Source: Halichondria panicea (taxonomy: Eukaryota; Porifera; Demospongiae; Suberitida; Halichondriidae). Taken from it: a stretch of DNA of 64,000 bases. Shown piece by piece: positions 1 to 12,195 of this stretch (the first letter of the stretch is position 1; each line of letters begins with the position of its first letter). The position numbers were made by a program, and so were the translations under genes. The notes beneath the pieces are model-generated. The model saw only the letters and a list, made by a program, of their open reading frames with translations. It was not told the origin of the DNA and made no database searches. The stretch is taken from positions 3,362,001 through 3,426,000 of the forward strand of contig NC_087390.1 in the NCBI RefSeq assembly GCF_963675165.1, given 5' to 3'.

Positions 1-2
1 AG

Positions 3-3000
3 GCAGCAAAGTACAAAGCTTTCATAGATTGTTACAATGATTTTAAACTGGTGGTCAAGATCTCACCAGAAGACGTCTGTGATCAATTGATTCCTCTTGA
101 ATTACTACCACAAGCAGTGGTAGACTACGTTAGTAATGAGGCTCATGATAGTGGTGAAAAGGCGTCTCGAATATGTAACACTGTGGCAAGCCAAATTAAA
201 ATCAATTCAGATATTGTTTTTTCTTTCACTAGTGCTCTAGAAAAAGCTGGCATGTGGACACGTCCAGCAGTCAACAAATTCAAAAAAGCACTGAAGAACC
301 GCAAGCAAGAAGAGTGCAAACAGAAAATTAACAAGCCACTTCATATACAAGAGAAACGTGAGTTATGGGGATGACTTGAGCTTGAGGGTTAATAATTATC
401 ATTAATTGGTAGTCTGCATAATTATATAGTGAAGACTTCTTTGCTCTTTAGCACAAATCTGGGTGTTGAAATAGTAACTACCGTATATGCTTGATCAGGA
501 GCCGCGGCTACTAAATGTTTATTTTGCTGGCAGAAGAGGCTACAATTTGAGAGAGGCCATTGTTCAAGAGCGGCGTTTATTAGCTCCAGCTAATTCAATT
601 AACCTTAGTTTGTCATCAAAAGTGATGCATAAACTCGAACTCTGCCATGAGAAAGTCTTCGCAAAGCACTAACAAGCTGCTACCTGCACCTAGAGTACCT
701 ACGTACATGTAGCTCGCTGCTAGTATTAATAAATGTAAATGTTTTGGCTGCCACGTGCAGAAATGCTAGAGTCAAAGTTCACTGAGGCTACTATTTGAGC
801 GGCTACTAAAGTTAATGTTTCATTTTGCTTGCCAAAGAAGACTACTATTTGAGAGCGGCCTCTGATCAAGCATATACGGTACATCATAATCAGAGGACGT
901 TGGTCACATATCATGGTAGGAATGTGCCACAACATTTGCTCTAAGTGATGCCGGCCTTAGCTTCCATTAATGCAACATTTTCTATAATTATTGTACAAAA
1001 ATGTGCGCGCATGGATAGAATAATATACAAGGAGAAAAATAGCTTCGCTAGCTAAGCCAAAAAGCTGAAAACGATCTAAATCTCTATCATGTAGTGAAAG
1101 GATGGTACTAACTTTTGGATCAGCGATCCCAGTAGGATCCCGGCTCAATAGCTTGAAATTCACCATCAAACCTTAGTGGTTTTCCCTGTACGTACGTATA
1201 GTGGGTAATTTTCGTGGGGCAAAATATTCGTGGCTTTCGTGGTTGAAGGCCTGATGCCTGACCACGAATATTTTACCCACGAATGAAGCGACCTTGCCTA
1301 CCTTTACCTGCAGTGCAAGTAGCAACCACGAAAATATTACCCACGAAATGTCTCAATATTGCTGAACCACGAATATTTTGTCCCCCGAGAATTACCCGCT
1401 ATACGGTAGGCTACTATGGAGAGCAGTCTAGGGGGGTTAACTCAGGTTAGTTGCCGTCTTTCATACCAGTTTACAATATTCGAGATTACTAGAAAGTGAT
1501 GTGAGCTTGTTAAAGAGCACAGCAGTAGATCTACCACAGGCACCATAGCTACACACTGAAATGTAAGGACAGGTTAAAGGTCAAAAGCCTAACGTAAAAC
1601 ATTTTATGCCACACATTCTATTGCCATGTGACTTATGACACGTGTCCTTCCTCCTCTGACCCATTCTAGCATTTGTCTGAGGAGGTTGTTCACATAGCAA
1701 AATGTTTTACTGAGGAATGTGTGTCCACGGAGACAGAGAAAAGATATACGGAAATTTGCAGAGAAAAGTAGCTGTCCTAGCTAAGCCACAAACGACCGTA
1801 GCCTTTTATATACTAGTACTAATGATGCTAACAAAATACTCATTATGACTAGAAAGTGAATAGCATAGTCATACTCGAATCAATGAGCCAGAATCTTGTG
1901 ATTAGTCACAAACTTCCAGTTGTTGCTGCACTTTCCTTGTTTCTTTGACTCTTGTCTTAAATCTTAATGTAGCAGGTGTAGCAACAATAGTTTTACGATT
2001 CATTAACAGGAGACGTAATACAAGAAAGATAAAACGCTAAAAAATGCAAAAATGAGATAAAGATAAAGTGCTGACTTGTTGGGTTGGGGTTCCTTTTATG
2101 GTTTCGTGCATTTGCTGTAGATTCAGGAATTTGAGGTTACAAGAAGATTAATTATCAATTGTGAACAACCTCCTCTGAGCTTTTGTACTGAACAACTTAT
2201 ATAATTATATATAACACTAATTATTGTTTTACAGGTCGACCAGTTGTGATTGTCCTAGCTGTTTTGCTTGCAGCAGCTTTCATTGGAGGAGCTTGTGTGT
2301 ACATGTACTCTAGTATGTCGAAAAGTCAAGAAGGTAGATTAGAGTTGTACGATGCTCTTTCTCAGCAAAATGTACCCACTATAAATAGCCCCTTTTTTGG
2401 TCGAGCCAAAGAACTAAAAGAACTTAAAGAACTTATTATCTCAAATTCTATTCGCATTATCAATATCAATGGTCCACCTGCTTTTGGAAAATCCAGACTG
2501 GCAAATCAATTGGGTCATGAATTACTGCATCATTCTGATGTCATTCCAAACATTCGATACATAGATACAGCGACTTTTAGGAAGTCATTTTATCTCTGTA
2601 CAATCAGCACTTCACAAAAACAAGAAAGTAACAGATATTCAGATACACATGCTGTAGCTGACACTGAGTCTCTAGAAAATAGTGGTCAAGGTGTATATGA
2701 CGACAATTTTTGTACATGGATTGCATGGCAGAAAAAAAGAACTGTACTGATATTTGATAACTGTGACCCAATCCTGCACAGTAATGATCGAAAGCTGTTT
2801 GTAGATATGCTTCAAACATTTCTATCAATGAATGTCCAGATATTTAATGTGGTAGTTGTATCTCAAGAACAGTTGTCTTTCATAGAGGATGGTTTTTACT
2901 CAATTCATCTGGAAGCACTTTCACCAACGGATTCTCAGGCTATGCTAATGCATTACGTTCAAAACTTAACTACTGCACAAGCCAATGAGCTTCACACTGT

Positions 3001-4765
3001 TGTTGGCGGTTGCCCTCTGGCACTAAAGGTTGTTGCAAAGCTTCTTTGCAAAGGAAAGGGTCTTCAGTGGTTATTAGCAAACCTGAAGCGAAATGTAACA
3101 TTAACATTATCTAAGTCTACAAGAGAAGAGGATCAGTTGCACAGAGTGATTGACATTGCTTTCAAAAATTACATGGACCGTCAGAGTAGGAAATGTGCTC
3201 GTATTCTGAGCCTATTTCCAGGGTCTGTGAGTGAAGAGATGGCAAACAGTGTCTTATCTGAAATTGTAAAAAACCCGTTGTGTATTGAAAATGTCACACG
3301 TTTGTCGTTTTTGGAGGAGTTTTCAATCGAAGAGTTACAAAGATTTTCTATCCACACTGTTATTCAAGGTTACCTTCAATCTGTGCACGTTATCCAGTCT
3401 GATATAAAAGCTTTCAATTCATCGTTTCTCAGTTTCTATTCTGACTATTTGATAATTGCACTGAAGCAGAGATACATGTATGCTGATCCAAACGCAAGCG
3501 ATAAAGACAATTACCTATTAAATGATTTGGAATCTCACAATATGAATCAATTTGTACCAATACTCCTATATACAGACATTGATAAAGAGAACCTTACGTT
3601 ATATTCCGCAATAGCCCTAGGCTTTCTAATCCATGAGAAAAGGATACCTGACACGTACGATTATGAGGTTATGCTAAAAGCATACTACTTATACAGCAAT
3701 TCCTCAATATTTGACAGTCTTTGTGCTTATTCCTCCAAAGAGGTGTGCACGAGCATTTTCTCGAAATCATTTTCGGTTCTTGAAGAACATAATGGATGTA
3801 ATAGCTATTTTTCCTACATTTCGAACTTTTTCTTTTCTCACCCGATATGTTTTCAACTCTACAATTGCTCCAATGGTGCTTCCAGCTATACTTGTAAGTT
3901 ATTAACTAAATTAGAATGGATACAGACTTTTCTAACTCCCACAAAAACTGTTTTACTGTTTATAATATGTTTGGTGCTAATAGTGTATAAGGGGAAATTT
4001 GATAGTTTTGGTCCGGTTTTGCTGCTATTAATACTATCTGCAATTGTGTTCTACTTTCCGTGGACAGTCAACTTTTATGTGTGGGGTCAATTGTTGTCTG
4101 GGTTTGGGTACAACACCTGCATCAGTATTTCATATTATGTTGAGGAATGGCAATGTACTCACCTACCTACTTCCTTCATCAACAACACAATGTCAGACAT
4201 GTGTAACAACACAGCTTCGATTGTCGAGGAACATGGTATGTTTCTTGTAATTATCAGTATGGCAGTTCCCACAGTCGAGACACTATTAATCCATATAATC
4301 TATAGTATGCTTGCTAAACCCATCACCCGCAGTAGTGAAGATTTAATCTCTAAAATTGGTGGTATTTCTTGTATTTTTAATTTGACTATTCCGCTTATGA
4401 TTGCCTGTTTTGCTGTCTCTATATTAATTACCTATCCCACAATTTTTTACGCCATATACATACTTATTAACATGCTACCCCTTTTGTTTGGCTACATTAT
4501 TTACTTCATTATTTACTTCAAAAATAGTTTTGTATATCTATCTCTGCTATCAAACAATCAGGTTCGGATTGAACTATGTAAACTTATTACAATACTTATT
4601 ATGTTATGTTTTGCAATCATGCTTTTACTTCCTGTCTGTGTGGCATATTTTATTTTTATTTGTAATTTGATAAGTTACTGTGCACAATATTTTATTCAAA
4701 TTTTTATTCAGCTTTTTATTCACTCTAATAATGACCAACAAAACAGTCTTATTTTATATTACTGA
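3..4765 (+). CDS. CARD-like / TM / NB-ARC STAND ATPase / multi-pass membrane protein (5' partial)
   Basis: The coding parts are 3-357 (open at the window edge) and 2235-4765, joined by a phase-1 GT-AG intron (donor GTGAGT at 358, acceptor ACAG ending at 2234) that completes an Arg codon; this gives 961 residues. The first exon reads as a CARD-like helical domain (SPEDVCDQLIPLELLP, then ...FTSALEKAG) followed by a basic linker. The second exon starts RRPVV and a hydrophobic helix, then an NTPase with P-loop GPPAFGKSR (about 2471-2497), a Walker-B-like stretch TVLIFDNCDP (about 2738-2770) and GGCPLALKV, the GxP motif of NB-ARC domains. After a helical region come roughly six membrane helices (about 3950-4700), with NNT glycosylation sequons in a loop near 4180-4215. 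By family knowledge, STAND ATPases are switch-like oligomerising sensors, so an innate-immune or cell-death role is inferred. The combination is not one I recognise. The N-terminus lies outside the window. Confidence 0.75.
479..881. mobile_element. MITE-like element with TACCGTATATGCTTGATCAG TIRs
   Basis: A 20-bp terminal repeat at 479-498 is repeated as its perfect reverse complement at 862-881. The interior also carries a diverged direct repeat: a block with GGCTACTAAA, TTTATTTTGCT and a TTTGAGAGAGGCC-like end near 503-562 recurs at about 785-860. There is no transposase frame, so it is a non-autonomous element. Confidence 0.75.
1194..1408. mobile_element. MITE-like element, TACCGTATAGCGGGTAATT family
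   Basis: The ends are TACGTATAGTGGGTAATTTTCG (left) and, in reverse complement, TACCGTATAGCGGGTAATTCTCG (right). The interior contains several copies of a CCACGAATATT/AATATTCGTGG word in both orientations, so the whole element can fold. Related ends occur at 24362, 26945, 52158 and 55681. It is about 215 bp and non-coding. Confidence 0.75.
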
Positions 4766-5136
4766 TATCAGTATTATTGTGCTCATAATACAAAACAAAT
4801 ATATATACCTGAGTGACGGTATATAAATTGATCTTGAATAGTTGTTGCTTGCTTTCATTTGTTTTACCTCATTTGTGTAATGTCACTAATGAACAATAAT
4901 TATGTTTGTGTGTATTTTGTGAATATAATAATTATACTTGGATAGTCAAACTCAACTCCACCGACAATAATACGTACATATAATTGCCATAGCATCGCAA
5001 CAATTATCGTAAAATGACTGCATGCATGCATGCTCAAAATCTTATTAGCTTTGATGCTCCTTATATAACAAATGTAGAAAAGCAAGTATAACACGTACAT
5101 GTACTGTACAAGTAGTGGGAAAATTCTGCAACAATG
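4766..5136. other. intergenic region between convergent genes
   Basis: This 371-bp AT-rich stretch separates the stop codon of the CARD-like/NB-ARC gene from the stop codon of the minus-strand FERM gene. It must hold both 3' UTRs. I found no perfect AATAAA for either gene. It includes runs of the palindromic words GCATGC and ACATGT (around 5020-5105). No further gene is supported. Confidence 0.6.
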
Positions 5137-8100
5137 CTAAACATCAATAACATAATAGTCTTTGCCTGAATACTTAGTTGTTGGGTAACCTGGATTGTTC
5201 GTGGGACCTGTGCTTGAAGTGGGAGTGGCTCGGTTTGTACTTCGTGGATCACCGCCTCCTCCTTGAGCCACTGGAGGTTGAAATTGAGAATTGGGGTAAG
5301 AAAAAGTGTTTGCTCTTCTCTGTACTTGGGAGGCCGGCCTTGTATCAGCAACAGTTGCTCGTCGCTCCATCTCAACACGCCTTTGATCAGCTGCCTGTCT
5401 TGAGTACGGCCGAGAAGGCACACTTCCTCTGTGTCTTTGTTCCATATCGTATCCAGTAGCAGAATGGGAACTGAGTTTAATTCGTTGACGCTCAAACTCT
5501 CGCTGTGTTTCAATCTCTCTCTGTCTCGTTGAATCGGGCTGTCTATTTCCGGACACAGGTATGGAACCACTTCTCTGTACTCCTGTCGGTCTGCCTGATC
5601 CAGGCCTAGAACTAGATCTTGGTTCTTGTGTGTGAGCATTTTCATCAAGGTCATCAATGGAAGCATACACAGGAGCTTGTTTCTGGTACGGCTTTGTAGG
5701 AACAGTCATGTTTGTGTCTTTTTTCATAGGCGGTGCCTTTTCTTGACTGCGTTTTGTTTGTGAATTAGTTGATGACTGTTTCATCCAATCAAGCACTCGC
5801 AATTTACGACTCCCTTTCACCTCCAGTTCCTTGAGATGTTCTTGAAATGATGCGTTTTGGGCCTACAGATAAACAGAATAGAAAAACAGTAACAGTGGTA
5901 CATCTGATAGAATAATAGCCCAGGTGTGAGTGTGTCTAACTGAGGTTAAACTCAAGAGATACTGTTCATGCATGCATGGGAAACATTAACTTAAACACTA
6001 TTCAGTGATGTACACGAAACAAACATGTATATAGTCCTGCATGGTATATAGCAGGTTGAAACTATGTAACAATAACAAACAATAAGGTGACAGCCTGCAA
6101 ATTACGTAACACAGACTGGTTGTAGTAGACTTACAGTAGGTGTCTCAAATTTCATGGCAGTAAGGGGGAATTTTAACCATGCATACAAGACTTGCATGAG
6201 GAGCACAGTGGTATTAAAATAAAGTAATCGTCAATGAAATGTAGAATAGACTCTGGCAGATTAAGGGGAACAGGTTCATAGTCCATTTCTAAAAGCAGCT
6301 AAAGCATTAGGAAATAGATACGTATACCGTATAATTATCTTCTAATTTATCGGACAGCAAAAAATAATTATTTTGGAAATTGTCCGGGTATAATTGGAAC
6401 AGATTTTTATAGAGCATGCGAAGTGTCCGGAATAATTAGAACAAGCAAGCAGCTGCATGCGAGCTAGCTAAGTTTAATAGAACAGGGTACGACTGAAGAG
6501 TTGCACTAGCTATCTAAAACTAGCTAATCAAAGCTATCTAACTGCAGTACTGTAAGTCTTACTTGCCGTCTATGAATGATAACTCAACTTTTCAAGGTAT
6601 TGTCTGGATATTAATTTTAGTAATATTAAAGTACTGGAGTGTCCGTTGTATTAGAACAACGAAAATTGCCCGAAGGAGTGTCCGGGGTAATTAGAAGTGT
6701 CCGATAAATTAGAAGATATACGGCACTAGATTTAGTCACAGCACCATAAACACTGTATCAGGAGCACTCCTAACCTCGAGACCAGACCGATTAAAATACG
6801 GCCTGGTCTCTATTGCATGGGTGATAGTGCACATGGGCGAATTGAGTCACCCAGAATCTGGGTGACTCGTTATACTTTAGTAAACCTTATACCGTAAACT
6901 AGTTTGTTTACTAGTTTCTTTCCGTATTAATTTTAACAAATACTTGTCTCCTGTGAAGTTGTGGCTTATGCTCTCTATTGCGTTGTCGAGAAGACTTGCT
7001 GGCTAGATGTTTTGAACTTGGTTTCTGTACAAATGAGAGCTTCTTCTGGCTTCAGACTAGTGTGCAAGCCTTCTCAACAACACCATAGAGGGCCACAGCT
7101 AGCTAGCTAGGCTATAAAGCTTCATATACATGTACATAGTAGATAGTACGTGGGCGTGTATGGACCACGCCTATGATTAATTACACATGCTAGGCCGTAT
7201 TTTAATCGGCCTGGATTCGAGGCTAGAGCACTCTTGACGCTATGCATAATTACTGTTTGATATACACGTTTTATTATCATTACACACGTACCTGTGTAGC
7301 AGGAGAGGGTGTGTCCCTGTCATCATTAGGATTATTAGTGATGAAATAAGTGGGAGAGTTTGGCAGCGAGTCGTCACTTATTGGTGATATTGTCGGACGT
7401 TGCTCTTCATGTGGATAGCGATTGGACCATCCTGAATCTCGACCGGTACTAAACGTCTGTGTCCTACGAACATCACCTCCTACATGTCCCCCCTGCGATG
7501 GAGGCCTGTAGTTTCGAGACCGTGGATTCGCTTGGTTATAGCTCTTCAGTTGCCCAGTTTCAGGCCGTGTATTTTGCCCCTGTGTAGTACCAGAGCTGGT
7601 AAATGGAGGTGGTTGTTGAAACCGTGTTGATTTTATGACCTCGTGATTCTGTGAAGGAGGCAGGTTAACTCTAGTTGGATAGGTAAATGTATTTGGGGCC
7701 AGATCACTGTGGGTGTGCTGTGACATAGGGGTTAACGGAGTGCTCGGACTGGGAGGGGGGCGGTACGCAGTGGGAGTGGAGCCCAGGAATACGGTAGGTT
7801 CCGTTGAACGTCGCTGCTGTGAACTGGAGTAGCCAACTTGCTTTGTCTCTGGTTCATCAAAATAGTTTGTGTTCCAAGTGTGTGCAAACTGTTTCTGTTC
7901 TTGAAGTGGATCCGCATTTCTTTGCGCGTATTTCAAAAGGCCTGTCGATTTATCATTTTCTATAAATGAAGATCGTTTATTTGGCTCTCGAGTAACGACC
8001 TCAGGGTACACAAGGCTTGTTTGGTACTGCTTGTGAGCTGCTTTTGGTGTGTCGTACACAACTGCATCGGAGCTACTGGTAGTTATGGTAACTGAAGCAT

Positions 8101-11100
8101 CGGAACTGTAATAGTTTGTACTGGCAGTTCCATTGGTTGAAGGGTGCGCGTTAGCAGAACTGACAAACGATGGAGTTTTAATCGACTTTTTCGTTTCTAG
8201 GTGATTATCATCATCTATCCATTGCCTGTGTGTGATATCAGTGCTCTTCAGAGTGTTATTCTTTGAGGATTCCTCTTCATTAAACGTATGCGGACTGACT
8301 TTGATGGTGGGTGACATTTGCATGCGAACAAGCCTGGGTGAATCGTAAGTAGGGGGTACGGCTACTAGTGGAGACAAGGGTCGAGAATTTTGTCTACCTT
8401 CAGTAGAGTTGCTTTGTTGTTTCAAAGTTGATGCCTGATTTACACTGGCTTTTCTTTCACTTGTTTCATCCAGAGGAGGTGAAATAGCTCCGTCCGAACT
8501 GTCAGCTGGTTCTGTAGACGACTGTCGCACCCTGGAGAGGAAACTTGCTATCACCGGAGGCAGTGTTGCCGTAGCACTAGACGGCCGGAAATTGTTCATC
8601 TCAGTTTTATCCGTCACATTGAGATCAATCTTCTGTAAATGTTCCACACTGGCATGAAATGGAGAGCTGTAGGAGGAGACACTAGATGGGGGGAGTAGAC
8701 GCGGGGAGGTGAAGCCAGAGGGAGAAGGACTCCTCAGATCAGACCACTGCAGGAGAGGAATTGCATCATGCCCAGTATTCTATGATTAACATGAGGCAAT
8801 TACAAATATATGGCACAGGTCATTTCCTTTACACTCGTGCAGACTTAAACAATAATACTGTTAAATCCACTATTTTACTGTCGTACTGCCATTTTTACTG
8901 TCGTACTGTCATTCTAGTCCATCATACAGTACAACAAAAACTTCTATGTATGCCTCAAATGTACCTCTGCCTCCATATCCTGTGAGAGTGCTACAAGGTG
9001 GGCCGGGGGTCGGGGTACCATTTCACTCTCCCTTACTTCATCCATTATCTGGGGGATGGGGGGGGAGGTTGGTACAGTACGGAGTTTCATTACAATTACG
9101 GACTATATCAGTCTCCTGGTCAGATTTACTACACAATGAGGTTTCTTTGCTGGGGATTAGATGCTCTAATCAATAATTTTTATTTTTAAAACCACATAAA
9201 CCACAAAATTAAATATACACGTACGTCGTACGTAAACACACTGTTTGACAGAACTTAATGCTCTAGCCTGAAACTCAAGTTATTAAGATGAAATAAATAA
9301 ACATCACTTACAGTTTTGAAGTCGGTGGGTGAGGTCACTCGAGGTGTGTCAGTCCACCCCGACAAGTTCTCCTCTGTGCCCTCCTGTAATTGCGGCTCTG
9401 GAGACTCAACATTCTTATCAAACCAGTTATCAACAAGTGAAGGGGAATTGTCATTAATGACTTGAGATTCATGCTCAGCAATTTGAACGTGTTTTCTTCG
9501 AGGCTCGATGTCATGACTAAACACACCAATGTCACTTTCTCGGTTCTCGGACAACAATTGGTTGACAGCTTTCTGGGAGTTGAGAAGTTTTCTTTCAGAT
9601 GCTCGGCGATTATGCCTTGCTTGTTCAACTTTACTATCGCTTGCTCTACGGAATCGCTCCAACTCAGAGTTAGGTTCATCGCCATGAGATGGGTGCTCCA
9701 GTTTGGAACCTGAAGTGTGTCTTGGATGAACAAAGTGTTCGTTGTTAGCGGTAAGTTCATTTAAAAGGTCATCAACTTCACGGATAGGATCAGTGGTAAT
9801 ATCAGATTGCTTGTAATTGGAGGTTACAATATTAGATTCTCTACTTTGAGTGGGGTAAATTGCCTCGCTTGACTTGTACTGCAGTAATGGACTCTCGGGT
9901 TTTTGAAAAGCATTGTTTCTATTCGGAGAGGTATTGGGAGCTCTCCTGTCTTTCTTTGGTGAGGGTAGTGTCTTTGAGTGTGATGAGATGTGATCATATA
10001 GTTCCGAACTTTCTGGGTAGTAATTTCGTGGTGGTTTAGGTGGACCTTGCATCAACTGTGATGGTTGTGAAGGGCCTTGTGAAGTGAGTGGAGAGGGTGG
10101 TGTAGCGTGCAAAACTCGTAGTTCGGGGGAGGGTTGAAAGTGTTCGAGGTTGCCTCCTATACTGCTGCTACTGGTGCTGTCCTGTGAGCTATGTGATGGT
10201 TGGAATGACCTGCAGAAAAAACTAGAGTGTTACATGTGCGTACAAACGCAAAATACAATCGAGGCTCAGCATGGTGATCCTTTTCCTAACACAAGCTAAC
10301 AAAACAAATAACAGTCACAATTTTTAGTTGTAAGAACTACAACCTATTTTTATGAGCAGATACATATAACATTATTATCTACCTGAGCCGTTGCTCCTGC
10401 ACCCACTGTCTCACAAGTTTTTTCCCATCCTTCTTCTTTTTGTGCTCTCGGCCAGTCGTTTGAGATGACCCAATCTTATGTTGCTCGGTAGGACCGTGCC
10501 TAGGGGCCTCTTCCGCCTTGTACAGGGAAACCCCGGGCTTATGCTTGGGTGAGTGTGTGTGGTCATCCTTGTATGGGGAGCGGTGGTGATGGTGATCCAT
10601 TATTGGGGGAGTGTGCTCGGGAGAGTGGAACGATCTCGGTAAGGTTTGTGAGTTCAGCACAGCAGGTGATTTCTGGAGCTGTAGTACATGTACCACTCAT
10701 CAGACATTACTGTACGTATTTTAATGTTTATGCGCCTTTAATATACTATAGCACTAATCATTTAGTCGTGCAATTTTTCGTATGTGTACAATTTAAATAC
10801 ATGCATGAGGTGTCACCTTACGTATTATAACAAGCAAGTAACTTACACTGCTCGTGGGGTACGGTTCCTCCACGATCCCTCTGTCTGTCTCCCTCCCCTC
10901 GGGCGCCATACTCACAAGCTCCTCCTTCTCATCCCCCAGTTCGTCTGCCAAGTCCAAAAGTGAGCCATCCATATCATCATCCTGAGAAAAGTTGCTACTA
11001 CGACTCGACTTTGAGAGACGAGAACTAGACCCGGACTTTAACCCCTCTCTCCTAGAATTCTCGTCTTGTTGTGGTTCATGTGACCTACTACCCAAACTGT

Positions 11101-12195
11101 CTTGTTGCAGGGCATGTGGAGATTTATCTTCATAGTGATTGGGAATTCCTCGTGTATGCTCATGGCTAGTAGCCAGCCTATGGGGGACTGAGGTTGCATC
11201 ATCTTGATTCAAAATGTGGGGCATGTCAGGCAGGAAAAGCTGCATGTTGTCAACAGTTTGAGGCTCCTTTCGCAGATCTGGACTGTCTGTATCTTCGGAA
11301 TGGTCTGGTTGTTTTGCCAAGCCTCGATGAGACATAGCAGCTATCAGAACTGGATCGTCACTGGGTAACTTTCGGGGTAGGCTTCGAGATTTCTTCAATT
11401 TGGCCCCGTGTGATTCGTCAAGGGAATCTATGGGATATCCAAACATGTCCACGTTGGGAGGTATTGCCACAGGGCTGCGTAGATCAGAAGCTAAAGTGGG
11501 GAGGGGTCAACAGGTAAAGGGTATGAGCCATTTGTTATGCAAGCCTTAGTATCCATTATTTTAATACTAAATTACTATGACAGTTATAAAACAATCGCGA
11601 CACGTGTTATGCTTGTCTGTCACAAATGGTGCAATCTTATTGGTCACTGAAAGAGGTTCATAGAGATCTGTTAGACATTCAGAGGTCTTTTACGAATCTA
11701 TTTTTGATTAAGCCTACATGCCTTGCACATGACCGGAAGATAGTCCATAAAAAGGAGCTCTATAAGCAACAGTCGGTGCGCTACGTTATAGTTAGAACAT
11801 GGGCATGAGGTATCTATGTTATAGTGTCCCAAATCTCGAGTAATAACGGTGCGCTACTGCAAAAATAGAGACTATAGGCTAGCTCCAAAACGGTAGTTAA
11901 GCAACACGTCATCTCCTATAGATGCTCAAAGCTTCCTTGGTACCGTGACGTTATTGCATACTTACAAAGTGTTAGCAATTAGTGGGATATCTGACTAACG
12001 ATTGAACCTCAAAGTTATGCACTGTTTGTAATTAGCAGCTATCTGATATATGAGAGTTCTATCATCTGTACATGTGTCTTGCGCTTAATGTTTGAAGTTG
12101 GACAGTATGGCTAATGGGCTGAAGGTGTAAGTGTATTAATCACTTGTCCATAAAACACACCTTCAGGCTCTTCTTTGCCTCTGTGGTTAGGAGTG
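5137..12195 (-). CDS. disordered C-terminal tail exons (exons 10-15) of the FERM protein
   Basis: Six exons supply about 1,350 residues with no recognised globular domain. Exon 11 is acidic and Ser-rich. Exon 12 has a His cluster (DHHHHRSPY) and a lysine patch (KKKKDGKK). Exon 13 carries the proline-rich PPKPPRNYY stretch. Exon 14 (1,455 nt) is rich in Thr, Ser, Pro and Asn. Exon 15 ends at TAG 5137-5139 after VIDV. The motif SDLRSP occurs at the beginning of both exon 11 and exon 14. Long open exons and phase consistency (0/0 for most) support the model despite the absence of domains. Confidence 0.8.

Larger units (their letters stand above)
358..2234 (+). other. intron of the CARD-like/NB-ARC gene
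   Basis: This is a 1.9-kb phase-1 intron with donor C|GTGAGT and acceptor TTTTACAG|GT. It contains two inverted-repeat elements (479-881 and 1194-1408) and a short stem (about 1649-1685, CCTCCTCTGAC against GTCTGAGGAGG). I see no further coding exon; the small open frames in it fall inside the repeat elements. Confidence 0.75.

Noticed and set aside
487-672. Possible small gene of 61 codons
   Set aside because: It lies within an inverted-repeat element in an intron and overlaps its terminal repeat.
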